DNA of 5,483 nucleotides from Hyphomonadaceae bacterium UBA2389 (GCA_002343395.1 DDSN01000069.1:1-5483); one strand, 5' to 3'. Positions 1 through 5,483 are shown, counted from the stretch's first letter. The notes: a model not told the origin generated them from the sequence alone. Program-made: numbers and translations.

Positions 1-445
1 GAAGCGGATGTCCCGTGCCGGCGATCTCCAAAAAAATGGGGCTCAAGACGAACATCGCCGTCGCGGAGACAGCGATGGCGCCGCCATGGGCAAGCCGCAG
101 CATCCACCAGGTCAACGCCGGAACCAGAAGCGTCGAGACGAACCCGACGCTGTTCAAGAACCGCATCAGCGATTGGGCGTCGCCCAGTGCGTCGCCCGGT
201 GCCAGCGCGGCTATGAACTCAATCCAGCCAAAGCTCAGCCACACATAATAGTGCAGGCGACTGCGAAGGCCCTCTCCGGAGATTTGCCCGTCCCACAGGC
301 CTATCGCGGCCGCGTAAAGGTCATACTCCGAGAGCGTGTCACGATAAGCAAATGCGCCCAGCCACGCCGCCAGAACGGCGGTGAGGCAAAAAACGGCGGC
401 GAACTCGACCGCCTGCGGCGGCAGGCCGAGATTTTTCTCCGCCAT
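1..445 (-). CDS. Integral membrane protein, GT-C glycosyltransferase-like, 5' part only (3' end beyond window edge)
   Basis: An open frame of 148 codons reads from the ATG at 445 down to the window edge with no stop, so the C-terminus is missing. A clear ribosome binding site (GAGGAG, about 5 bases before the ATG) supports this start. A short cytoplasmic N-terminus is followed by a hydrophobic helix at residues 13-33. Next comes a loop with acidic residues (D36, E40, D42), then an aromatic-rich stretch (66-82) and two more hydrophobic segments (about 99-118 and 121-142), the last ending in SPIFLEIAGTGHP. One helix followed by an acidic extracytoplasmic loop and further helices is the layout of GT-C enzymes (GT39/ArnT-like), which move sugars from polyprenyl-phosphate carriers. 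The family call is inference; another polytopic membrane protein is possible. It starts 19 bases after the OmpA-like lipoprotein gene and is probably co-transcribed with it. Confidence 0.75.
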   Translation of the reverse strand, partial: MAEKNLGLPPQAVEFAAVFCLTAVLAAWLGAFAYRDTLSEYDLYAAAIGLWDGQISGEGLRSRLHYYVWLSFGWIEFIAALAPGDALGDAQSLMRFLNSVGFVSTLLVPALTWWMLRLAHGGAIAVSATAMFVLSPIFLEIAGTGHPL

Positions 446-464
446 GTGTTCTCCTCAGGGGCGC

Positions 465-908
465 TTATTGCGGCGCGACGGCTTCTACAGTGATTTGCGC
501 ACGATTGCGCACCGGGACATTCAATCCCTCTGGCGTGGTGGCGCCATGCTCGCCGCGCGCTAGGAGTTCGGTGCGCGATCGTGGCCAGGCAAGGCGTTGA
601 GAAATGAAATCCCCCAAAGCCTCGGCGCGTCGTTCGGACAAGTCTTCGCTCGTGACCTCGCTGCCGCGCGCATCGGCCTCGCCGACGATCACCACGCGTT
701 GAATCGTGCAGCCGCGGAGGGTCTCGCTCATGGCTTCCATGACATCGCGCGCCGCGGGCGTGATCTCGGTCGATTGGCTTTCGAAATAAACGCTGAATTC
801 GCGAGTGTAGCAGTTCGCGGGATCGAAGGGCGCGACCGTGTGATGCGGCGGGCCGAGGCACGCGGCGAGGCCAAGAAGCGCGGCGGAAATCCCGAGGCGT
901 CTGATCAT
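465..908 (-). CDS. OmpA-family outer-membrane lipoprotein (Pal-like), 147 aa
   Basis: The product is a small lipoprotein expected to sit in the outer membrane and bind peptidoglycan non-covalently. Residues 1-17 form a lipoprotein signal peptide with lipobox L-A-A-C (lipidated C17) after an RR-containing start. L18 follows, so there is no Asp retention signal. An OmpA C-terminal domain spans about 37-145: FSVYFESQSTEITP (38-51), GEADARGSE (76-84), LSERRA (90-95) and RNRAQITVEA (134-143). D79 and R94 fall where OmpA/Pal proteins bind diaminopimelate. The usual Asn of the N-x-x-L-S motif is replaced. C33 and C67 could form a disulfide. The ATG at 908 is preferred because GGGAGGGGG precedes it and the signal peptide starts there; an in-frame ATG at 974 would begin inside the terminator region. 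At 147 aa it is about Pal-sized, but no tol genes are nearby, so I do not call it pal. Confidence 0.88.
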   Translation of the reverse strand: MIRRLGISAALLGLAACLGPPHHTVAPFDPANCYTREFSVYFESQSTEITPAARDVMEAMSETLRGCTIQRVVIVGEADARGSEVTSEDLSERRAEALGDFISQRLAWPRSRTELLARGEHGATTPEGLNVPVRNRAQITVEAVAPQ

Positions 909-930
909 AATTCCCCCTCCCGAGCAGGTT

Positions 931-948
931 CGCCGTCGCACGACGGCG
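931..948. promoter_or_regulatory. 18-base inverted repeat upstream of the OmpA-lipoprotein gene (candidate operator or leader hairpin)
   Basis: Two perfect 8-base arms, CGCCGTCG (931-938) and CGACGGCG (941-948), flank a 2-base centre. An outer GGT (927-929) can also pair with ACC (951-953) after a small internal loop. The element ends 22 bases upstream of the lipoprotein ATG, just 5' of its ribosome binding site, and lies between that site and the upstream terminator. It could be a dimeric repressor site, or an mRNA hairpin with a GUGC tetraloop. The repeat is seen directly; its role is inferred. Confidence 0.45.
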
Positions 949-976
949 CTACCGTTAGGATCGCCCGAACGCATCC

Positions 977-1008
977 AAAAAAAAAGCCCCGGAACAACCG
1001 GGGCTTTT
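977..1008 (-). terminator. Intrinsic terminator of the glycine-zipper gene
   Basis: The 7-bp stem GCCCCGG (986-992) / CCGGGGC (998-1004) has a 5-base loop. On the minus strand it is followed by nine consecutive T residues (complement of A977-985), a textbook Rho-independent terminator. It begins about 24 bases past the stop codon of the minus-strand gene ending at 1029. Four T residues (1005-1008) follow the stem on the plus strand, and these pair with part of the A tract to lengthen the stem to 11 bp. It could therefore also stop plus-strand readthrough, but no plus-strand gene lies upstream. It isolates the lipoprotein unit from the glycine-zipper gene. Confidence 0.9.
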
Positions 1009-1028
1009 GAAAAGCTTCTGTGCGCTTG

Positions 1029-1580
1029 TCAGTCGCGCGGGCGCCAGACGCCGTCGCCGCCCCGACACATCATGACGTTCTCATGATACTCGCGGCCATA
1101 CGGGTCGCGGGTGATGATTTGACCCATGCGGCAGTCGCGGCCGTAGTCGTCGTCCCCGTAGCCGTAGCCGGACTCGCGGTAAGGGCCGCCTTCGAGCCCG
1201 GAATCATCGCGATAGTAGGGGTCGTTGTCTTCGTAACGGCGGTATTGGCCGGTGTAGGGGTCGTAGCTGCCCTGGACCACGCGGTCGCATTGCGCCGATG
1301 AGCGCCCGATCGCCGCGCCAGCGGCCGCGCCCACCACCGCGCCGAGCGCCGTGCCGTCGCCGCGATGGCCGTCAGCGGCCGCGTTGCTGCCCAGGACCGC
1401 GCCCAGGATGCCGCCGATCACCGCGCCGCCGGCCGTGCGGTTGTTGCGCGATTGCTGGCACTGGTAATGATTGGAAACGTGTTGCTCGTGGTACGAGCCG
1501 TATTGAGCGGCCGCCGGCTGAGCCGCGCCAAGAAGGGCGGCGGCCATGGTTGCGGCGGCGATTAAGGCTTGACCTCGCAT
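1029..1580 (-). CDS. Exported glycine-zipper 2TM-domain protein, 183 aa
   Basis: The product is an exported protein with a Sec signal peptide at residues 1-25 (cleavage probably after A-A-A, before Q26). A glycine-zipper segment follows at about 49-93, as two Gly/Ala-rich helices, GGAVIGGILGAVLG (51-64) and ALGAVVGAAAGAAIG (78-92), joined by a short polar loop. This matches the Rick_17kDa_Anti / glycine-zipper 2TM family, whose members associate with the envelope. The rest is a low-complexity Tyr/Asp/Gly/Arg tail (105-148) and a short conserved-looking end with C150, C172 and a closing DGVWRP. C41 and C98 bracket the zipper. No lipobox is visible, so it is not a 17-kDa-type lipoprotein. The ATG at 1580 is chosen because AGGAG precedes it and the signal peptide starts there; the longer frame to 1673 would place 31 charged residues ahead of the signal and overlap the divergent gene. 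The molecular function is unknown. Confidence 0.85.
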   Translation of the reverse strand: MRGQALIAAATMAAALLGAAQPAAAQYGSYHEQHVSNHYQCQQSRNNRTAGGAVIGGILGAVLGSNAAADGHRGDGTALGAVVGAAAGAAIGRSSAQCDRVVQGSYDPYTGQYRRYEDNDPYYRDDSGLEGGPYRESGYGYGDDDYGRDCRMGQIITRDPYGREYHENVMMCRGGDGVWRPRD

Positions 1581-1633
1581 GATGGGCTCCTGTCTGTCGG
1601 GGCGCACAACAGCAGAAGCAGCCTGAACGGTAG
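1581..1633. promoter_or_regulatory. Divergent intergenic region between the glycine-zipper gene and rlmD-like gene
   Basis: These 53 bases separate two divergent start codons, so promoters for both genes must lie here or inside the opposite gene. The minus-strand ribosome binding site (AGGAG) occupies 1587-1591. On the plus strand a TTGACC resembling a -35 box lies at 1569-1574, inside the divergent gene, but no convincing -10 box follows at normal spacing. I see no strong inverted repeat. Confidence 0.35.
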
Positions 1634-2953
1634 ATGAAGCGCCTGAGCCGCCTCGCCCGCGCCCGCCCCGCACAGGCGCGCAACGCCCAGAAAGGGGCGT
1701 CGCCCGCGCCGGAGGAGCGTGTCCTCACCGTTGCCGCCATGGGCGCGCGCGGCGACGCCGTCGCGGAGGGAGCGGAGGGGGCGGTCTACGTACCCTTCGC
1801 ACTGCCGGGCGAAACTGTTCGCGCGCGCGTGGTCGCGGGCCGCGCCGACATCGTGGAGGTGTTGTCGCCCAGCGCCGACCGCCAAGCGCCGCCATGCCGG
1901 CATTTTGGGCGCTGCGGCGGTTGTCAGCTACAGCACTGGCGCGACGCGCCCTACCTCGCGTGGAAGCGCGAGCAGGTGATGCACGCTCTGGCGAAGCGCG
2001 GGCTCAACGGGGCTCACGTTGAAGACGTCGTCCCCGCGTGGGGCGAGGGGCGCAGGCGCGCGGCTTTCCACGCGGCGCGACAAGGCGGCAAGGTGCGCAT
2101 CGGTTTCATTGAGCGCGGCGGCGCCAGGCTCACGCCGATCGAACAATGTCCGGTGCTCGCGCCGCAACTGGAGGCGGTCGCGCTCAAGATATCGCCGCTC
2201 GCCGAACTCGCGTTGCCCGAACGCGGCGAAATCACCTTGCATTGTCTGCTGACGGACGCGGGCGTTGATGTGTCGATCAAGGGCGCGGGCCGCGCGGCGC
2301 TGTCGCGGCGGGCGTCACTGGAGCAGTTGAGCGAAGCGGCCGCCGCGCTTGGCCTCGCGCGCCTGGCGTTGGACGGCGAGCCGATCGTGGAGCGGGCCAA
2401 GCCGGCGCTGCGCATGGGCGCGGCGGTTGTGTCGCCGCCGCCGGGCGCGTTCCTTCAGCCCACCGCGCTTGGCGAGGAAACGCTCGCGCGCCTCACGCTC
2501 GACGCGTTGAAGGGCAGCGAGCGGGTGATCGACCTATTCTCGGGCATCGGCACGTTCGCTTTGCGTCTCGCCGCTTACGCGGAGGTGACCGCCGCCGAGA
2601 GCGACGCCGAGATGCTGGCAGCGCTCAAGAAGGCCGCGGACGGCGCGGGCGGCGCCTTGAAGCAAGTCTCGATCCTACGCCGCGATCTGCTGCGCACGCC
2701 GATCGCGAGCCTTGAAATGCGTAAGTTCGACGCCGCCGTGATCGATCCGCCGCGTTCGGGCGCGCGCCTGCAGACCGAACAGATCGCGCGCGCGCCGATC
2801 CGGCGCTTGGCCTACGTCTCCTGCGATCCGGCTTCGTTCGCGCGCGACATCAAAATCCTGATCGAACACGGCTTCACGCTTACCCGAATCACGCCAGTCG
2901 ATCAGTTTCGCTGGAGCGGCCATGTGGAAGTCGTGGGGGCGTTGGAGCGATGA
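1634..2953 (+). CDS. rlmD: 23S rRNA uracil-C5 methyltransferase, RlmD/RumA type (TRAM domain plus 4Fe-4S), 439 aa
   Basis: This SAM-dependent enzyme methylates C5 of a uridine in RNA, most likely 23S rRNA. A basic N-terminus is followed by a TRAM RNA-binding domain (about 29-85, including VYVPFALPGE). Iron-sulfur ligands are C88-x5-C94-x2-C97 and C172. The Rossmann methyltransferase domain carries FLQP (273-276), DLFSGIGTF (300-308), DPPRSGA (371-377), YVSCDP with the nucleophile C397, and HVE with the general base E432. TRAM plus the four-cysteine cluster plus about 430 residues fits RlmD (E. coli U1939). RlmC and TrmA lack TRAM, and TrmA also lacks the cluster; a dual RlmCD-type specificity cannot be excluded. 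An in-frame TAG at 1631-1633 directly precedes the ATG, so the gene cannot start upstream. The ribosome binding site is weak. Family certain, exact target base inferred. Confidence 0.9.
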   Translation: MKRLSRLARARPAQARNAQKGASPAPEERVLTVAAMGARGDAVAEGAEGAVYVPFALPGETVRARVVAGRADIVEVLSPSADRQAPPCRHFGRCGGCQLQHWRDAPYLAWKREQVMHALAKRGLNGAHVEDVVPAWGEGRRRAAFHAARQGGKVRIGFIERGGARLTPIEQCPVLAPQLEAVALKISPLAELALPERGEITLHCLLTDAGVDVSIKGAGRAALSRRASLEQLSEAAAALGLARLALDGEPIVERAKPALRMGAAVVSPPPGAFLQPTALGEETLARLTLDALKGSERVIDLFSGIGTFALRLAAYAEVTAAESDAEMLAALKKAADGAGGALKQVSILRRDLLRTPIASLEMRKFDAAVIDPPRSGARLQTEQIARAPIRRLAYVSCDPASFARDIKILIEHGFTLTRITPVDQFRWSGHVEVVGALER

Positions 2954-2966
2954 GCACACAGGCGCA

Positions 2967-3012
2967 ACCACCCCCTCCCCCTAGAGGGGGGAGGGGCAGG
3001 GGTGGGGGTGGT
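2967..3012. repeat. REP-like GC-rich palindrome, copy 1 (intergenic, after rlmD)
   Basis: A 10-bp stem CCCCTCCCCC (2972-2981) / GGGGGAGGGG (2987-2996) encloses the loop TAGAG. An outer 9-bp pair, ACCACCCCC (2967-2975) / GGGGGTGGT (3004-3012), competes for part of the same sequence. It lies 13 bases after the rlmD stop. There is no T tract, so it is not a standard terminator. It resembles the short dispersed palindromes found between alphaproteobacterial genes and could affect mRNA stability or attenuate readthrough into ycgN. Confidence 0.65.
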
Positions 3013-3047
3013 CGTGGTAGTGAACGCGCGGCGCGCGGAGCGTCTGC

Positions 3048-3611
3048 ATGACGAAGCGAACCTTATTCGATCTTGCGAAAGCGAAGTCAGCCCGCCCCCC
3101 GGCCCCCTCCCCCTCTAGGGGAGGGGGAGCAGTCGCGCCGGAATTCTGGCGCACGAAAACCCTGGCGCAGATGAACGAAGCGGAATGGGAGGCGCTGTGC
3201 GACGGCTGCGGCAAATGCTGCGTGATCAGTTTGGAGGACGCCGACACTGGCGTGCTTTATCGCACTGACGTCGCCTGCAAGGTGTTCGACACGGCGACAT
3301 GCGGCTGCAGCGACTATCCAAATCGCAAGAAGAAGGCGCCCGATTGCGTCAAGCTCACGCCGAAAAACGTGCCCAAGCTCGACTGGCTGCCGCCGACCTG
3401 CGCTTACCGCCTCGTGGCCGAGGGGCGCGACCTCTATTGGTGGCACTATCTGATTTCAGGCGACCGTGAGAGCGTACACATCGCGCAAGCTTCGGCGCGC
3501 AACAAAACGCGCCCCGAAGGACGGCTGAAAATTCCTGGGCTGATGAAGCGCATTGTCGACTGGCCCGAACCGCTCGCCGAACCGCCGACGCAACCGCGCA
3601 AGAAGCGCTAG
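3048..3611 (+). CDS. ycgN: YcgN-family (UPF0260) cysteine-cluster protein, 187 aa, with N-terminal extension
   Basis: This is a cytoplasmic protein of the CxxCxxCC zinc/iron-chelating family (PF03692, UPF0260); its biochemical role is unknown. The family body starts at FWRTKTLAQM (33-42) and continues with W48EALCDGCGKCC (C51, C54, C57, C58), VACKVF (76-81), C85 and C87, DCVKLT (99-104), and WLPPTCAYRL (113-122). Nine cysteines in all suggest metal binding. From memory of E. coli YcgN (about 150 aa), the first 30 residues and the Pro/Lys-rich tail (about 173-187) are extra. The start at 3048 is supported by GGAG seven bases upstream, and no ATG, GTG or TTG occurs between the repeat and residue 33. 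Residues 15-28 are encoded by a GC-rich palindrome, kept in frame. The gene follows rlmD on the same strand by 94 bases and may be co-transcribed. Confidence 0.88.
   Translation: MTKRTLFDLAKAKSARPPAPSPSRGGGAVAPEFWRTKTLAQMNEAEWEALCDGCGKCCVISLEDADTGVLYRTDVACKVFDTATCGCSDYPNRKKKAPDCVKLTPKNVPKLDWLPPTCAYRLVAEGRDLYWWHYLISGDRESVHIAQASARNKTRPEGRLKIPGLMKRIVDWPEPLAEPPTQPRKKR
3091..3129. repeat. REP-like GC-rich palindrome, copy 2 (inside ycgN, inverted relative to copy 1)
   Basis: A 10-bp stem CCCCCTCCCC (3103-3112) / GGGGAGGGGG (3118-3127) encloses the loop CTCTA. Its reverse complement matches copy 1 around the shared core TAGAGGGGG, followed by a G-rich flank in both. The two copies are therefore inverted repeats about 90-120 bases apart. 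This copy is translated as residues 15-28 of YcgN (Pro/Ser/Gly-rich) without breaking the frame. Confidence 0.65.
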
Positions 3612-3678
3612 CGTCAGGTGCGCGCGTAACCGCCGCCTTGCTTCCAGCGTAGTCACCCGGTTTGCGAGGGGAGCACTC

Positions 3679-4734
3679 ATGAATGCGAACGTCCTGGAAG
3701 AGGCGAAGCGGTACTACGGCGAGGTGCTGCAATCCTCGGCGGATCTGCGCACCGACGCCTGCACCACGTCACAAGCGCCTCCCGCGCATGTCCGCACTGC
3801 ACTAGAGCGCGTCCATCCGGACGTCCGCGCGCGCTATTTCGGCTGCGGACTGCTGGCGCCGGCTTGCCTGGAGGGGGCGCGGGTGCTCGACCTTGGGTGT
3901 GGCGCTGGACAGGACGTTTACCTCCTCGCGCAGCTTGTCGGCGAGCGCGGCGCTGTCGTCGGCGTGGACGCGACGCCACGGCAGCTTGATGTCGCGCGCG
4001 CGCATCAAGAATGGCACCGGCAAAAGTTCGGCTACGAGAGCTCCAATGTAACGTTCTTGGAAGGCGACATCGCCCGGCTCGGCGACCTGCCCCTGGCTCC
4101 GGGAAGTTTCGACATCATCGTGTCCAATTGCGTCGTCAACCTTGTTGAGGATAAGGCCGCTGTGTTGGCTGGCGCGCGCGCGTTGCTGAAGCCCGGCGGC
4201 GAGTTTTACTTTTCCGACGTCTACGCCGATCGCCGCGTTCCGGCCGATCTACGGCAAGATGCGGTGCTCAGCGGCGAGTGCCTTGCTGGCGCGCTCTACT
4301 GGAACGACTTTCTGCGTTTGGCGCGCGGCGCTGGGTTTCTCGATCCAAGGCTCGTGAGCGATCGTCGGCTTGCGATCAGCGATGAAGCGATCGCGGCGCG
4401 GTGTGGCGCGGTGCGCTTCTTCTCCGCCACTTATCGTCTGTTCAATATCGCCGGCTTGGAGTCCGCGTGCGAGGACTATGGACAGGCGGTGCGCTATCTG
4501 GGCGGCGTTCGCGGCGCCGAGGACGTGTTCACGCTCGACGGTCATCATCTAATCGAGAAGGGGCGCATGTTCCCGGTTTGCGGGAACACGTTCCGGATGC
4601 TGAAGGAGACCCGCTTCGCGCCGTACTTCGAGTTCCTTGGCGATGAGTCGCGGCACTACGGCATCTTTAAGGGATGTGGCGTTGACCTGCCGTTCGGGGC
4701 GACGGAAGAGACCGCGGCCGCGGGGTGTTGCTGA
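3679..4734 (+). CDS. arsM: ArsM arsenite S-adenosylmethionine methyltransferase, 351 aa
   Basis: This cytoplasmic enzyme transfers methyl groups from SAM to As(III), giving mono-, di- and possibly trimethylated arsenicals. The SAM-binding Rossmann domain includes VLDLGCGAGQDVYLL (69-83), VGVDAT (94-99) and GSFDIIVSNCVVNLVEDK (142-159). The four cysteines typical of ArsM appear as C28 (ACTT), C56 (FGCG), C151 (SNCVVN) and C201 (GECLAGALYW), so both the arsenic-binding pair and the upstream pair are kept. The C-terminal region has FPVCGNTFRML (298-308) and ends in a Cys pair (C350, C351). The ATG at 3679 has GGGGAG five bases upstream and starts right before the ArsM homology; the longer frame from 3553 overlaps ycgN and adds an Arg-rich non-family stretch. 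It lies 67 bases after ycgN and four before aqpS. No ArsR gene or clear operator is visible. Confidence 0.95.
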   Translation: MNANVLEEAKRYYGEVLQSSADLRTDACTTSQAPPAHVRTALERVHPDVRARYFGCGLLAPACLEGARVLDLGCGAGQDVYLLAQLVGERGAVVGVDATPRQLDVARAHQEWHRQKFGYESSNVTFLEGDIARLGDLPLAPGSFDIIVSNCVVNLVEDKAAVLAGARALLKPGGEFYFSDVYADRRVPADLRQDAVLSGECLAGALYWNDFLRLARGAGFLDPRLVSDRRLAISDEAIAARCGAVRFFSATYRLFNIAGLESACEDYGQAVRYLGGVRGAEDVFTLDGHHLIEKGRMFPVCGNTFRMLKETRFAPYFEFLGDESRHYGIFKGCGVDLPFGATEETAAAGCC

Positions 4735-4738
4735 TTTC

Positions 4739-5428
4739 ATGGGACTGTCACGCAAATTGGGCGCCGAGGCGCTTGGCTCGATTCTGCTGAGCGGCACGGT
4801 GGTGGGGTCTGGCGTGCTCGCGGCGCGACTAGCGGGCGGCAACGACGCCGTTGCGCTGATCGGCAACACGCTCGCGACGGGCGCCATGCTTTACGTGCTC
4901 ATCCAAGCGCTGGGGCCAGTATCGGGCGCGCATTTCAATCCCGCTGTTTCGCTGGTGATGATGTTGCGCGGGCAACTCGCGCCCGTCGCGGCGGCGGCCT
5001 ACATGGTCGCGCAGGTGCTCGGCTGCATCGCGGGCGTTTGGCTGGCGCACGCGATGTTCGACCTGCCGATCATTCAAATCTCCAGCACCGTGCGCGCGGG
5101 ACCGGCGCTGGCGCTGAGCGAGGGCGTCGCGACATTCGCGTTGGTCTTCACGATTCTGGCGGTGTCGCGCCATCGGCCGGAGTCGATCGCGACGGCGGTG
5201 GCGCTGGTCATCACCGCCGGTTATTGGTGGACCGCGAGCACATCCTTCGCCAATCCCGCCATCACCATCGCGCGCGCGATGAGCGACACGTTCGCGGGTG
5301 TTCGTCCCGCCGATGCGCCTGGCTTCATCGCGGCGCAATTTGGTGGCGCCACAATTGGACTGCTCGCGGCGACGGTCTTCCTCGCGTCGGGCGGTGGGAA
5401 AAACGGAAAAGCGCCCACAGCGGGATAA
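4739..5428 (+). CDS. aqpS: AqpS-type aquaglyceroporin (MIP family) linked to arsenic metabolism, 229 aa
   Basis: This is an inner-membrane channel for small uncharged solutes. In arsenic operons, as with Sinorhizobium AqpS, such channels conduct arsenite and methylated arsenicals. The MIP fold is visible: helices near 8-30, 37-57, 82-106, 124-143, 149-163 and 194-217, with two re-entrant NPA loops, HFNPAVS (65-71) and SFANPAITIAR (169-179). R179 is in the selectivity-filter position. About 229 residues is normal for bacterial MIPs and near the AqpS length. The ATG is four bases past the arsM stop with no good Shine-Dalgarno sequence, so translational coupling to arsM is likely. The longer frame from 4637 only adds sequence inside arsM. 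Pairing with ArsM suggests export of methylated products, though bidirectional flow is equally possible. The MIP family is certain; the arsenical substrate is inferred from context and sequence type. Confidence 0.93.
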   Translation: MGLSRKLGAEALGSILLSGTVVGSGVLAARLAGGNDAVALIGNTLATGAMLYVLIQALGPVSGAHFNPAVSLVMMLRGQLAPVAAAAYMVAQVLGCIAGVWLAHAMFDLPIIQISSTVRAGPALALSEGVATFALVFTILAVSRHRPESIATAVALVITAGYWWTASTSFANPAITIARAMSDTFAGVRPADAPGFIAAQFGGATIGLLAATVFLASGGGKNGKAPTAG

Positions 5429-5483
5429 ACGCCAATCTATCCGACCGGCTTGCGCTTTGGCGTAGGCTCTCGGCGTTCCGGTT
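5429..5483. other. Non-coding tail after aqpS, no gene identified
   Basis: These 55 bases contain no start codon with a ribosome binding site. A 7-base inverted repeat, ACGCCAA (5429-5435) / TTGGCGT (5457-5463), surrounds a 21-base loop and has no T tract, so it is a poor terminator candidate. The aqpS transcript may continue past the edge. Confidence 0.4.

Noticed and set aside
8..493. Plus-strand 161-codon frame at the left edge
   Set aside because: It is the shadow of the membrane-protein gene and the end of the lipoprotein gene; composition is Arg/Gln-rich and not protein-like.
1581..1673. Longer start for the glycine-zipper gene at 1673
   Set aside because: It would put 31 charged residues before a clear signal peptide and overlap the start of the divergent gene.
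2981..3247. Minus-strand 88-codon frame across the palindromes
   Set aside because: It is antisense to ycgN and the repeats, with the low-complexity Pro/Gly/His composition expected from translating GC-rich palindromes; no ribosome binding site or family match.
3553..3678. Longer arsM start at 3553
   Set aside because: It would overlap the end of ycgN and add 42 Arg-rich residues without family homology; the ATG at 3679 has a strong ribosome binding site.
3612..3678. ArsR operator or separate promoter before arsM
   Set aside because: I could not find a convincing inverted repeat or a -35/-10 pair; only the ribosome binding site is clear.
4568..4588. An 8-bp-stem hairpin, TGTTCCCG / CGGGAACA with a 5-base loop, inside arsM
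   Set aside because: It encodes the conserved FPVCGNT stretch of ArsM; protein constraint explains it, and no T tract or repeat copy supports a separate role.
4637..4738. Longer aqpS start at 4637
   Set aside because: It lies wholly inside arsM, adds an Arg-rich stretch, and MIP homology begins right after the ATG at 4739.
5429..5463. A 7-base inverted repeat after aqpS as a terminator
   Set aside because: The loop is 21 bases, the stem is short and no T tract follows; it may be chance.

Overview
The window looks like ordinary chromosome of a GC-rich alphaproteobacterium. This is inferred from base composition and gene families (a UPF0260/YcgN protein, a glycine-zipper exported protein, an AqpS-type arsenical channel), not from a marker gene. 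It holds seven protein genes: three on the minus strand in the left 1.6 kb and four on the plus strand to the right. I see no rRNA, tRNA, insertion sequence, CRISPR array or phage gene.

Left, minus strand. A gene for a glycine-zipper exported protein (1029-1580) ends just before a strong intrinsic terminator (977-1008). Beyond it begins a second minus-strand unit. This is an OmpA-domain outer-membrane lipoprotein (465-908), followed 19 bases later by the 5' part of an integral membrane protein resembling GT-C glycosyltransferases (445 to base 1, running off the edge). An 18-base inverted repeat (931-948) lies in the leader or promoter region of the lipoprotein gene. All three products are cell-envelope proteins.

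Middle, plus strand. A divergent 53-base gap separates the glycine-zipper gene from a TRAM-domain, iron-sulfur RNA uracil-C5 methyltransferase of the RlmD type (1634-2953). After it comes a YcgN-family cysteine-cluster protein (3048-3611). Two GC-rich palindromes, in opposite orientation, flank the ycgN start. The second is read in frame as part of the YcgN N-terminus, which makes the protein longer than the family norm.

Right, plus strand. arsM (3679-4734, arsenite S-adenosylmethionine methyltransferase) and aqpS (4739-5428, aquaglyceroporin) are separated by four bases and form a compact arsenic-handling unit. ArsM methylates As(III), and the channel probably lets arsenite or methylated arsenicals cross the inner membrane. 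No arsR, arsC, arsH or efflux pump gene is in view; such genes could lie beyond 5483.

I did not find a convincing previously undescribed system. The points most worth a second look are the palindrome pair with its in-frame copy in ycgN, the regulator-less arsM-aqpS pair, and the inverted repeat before the OmpA lipoprotein gene.
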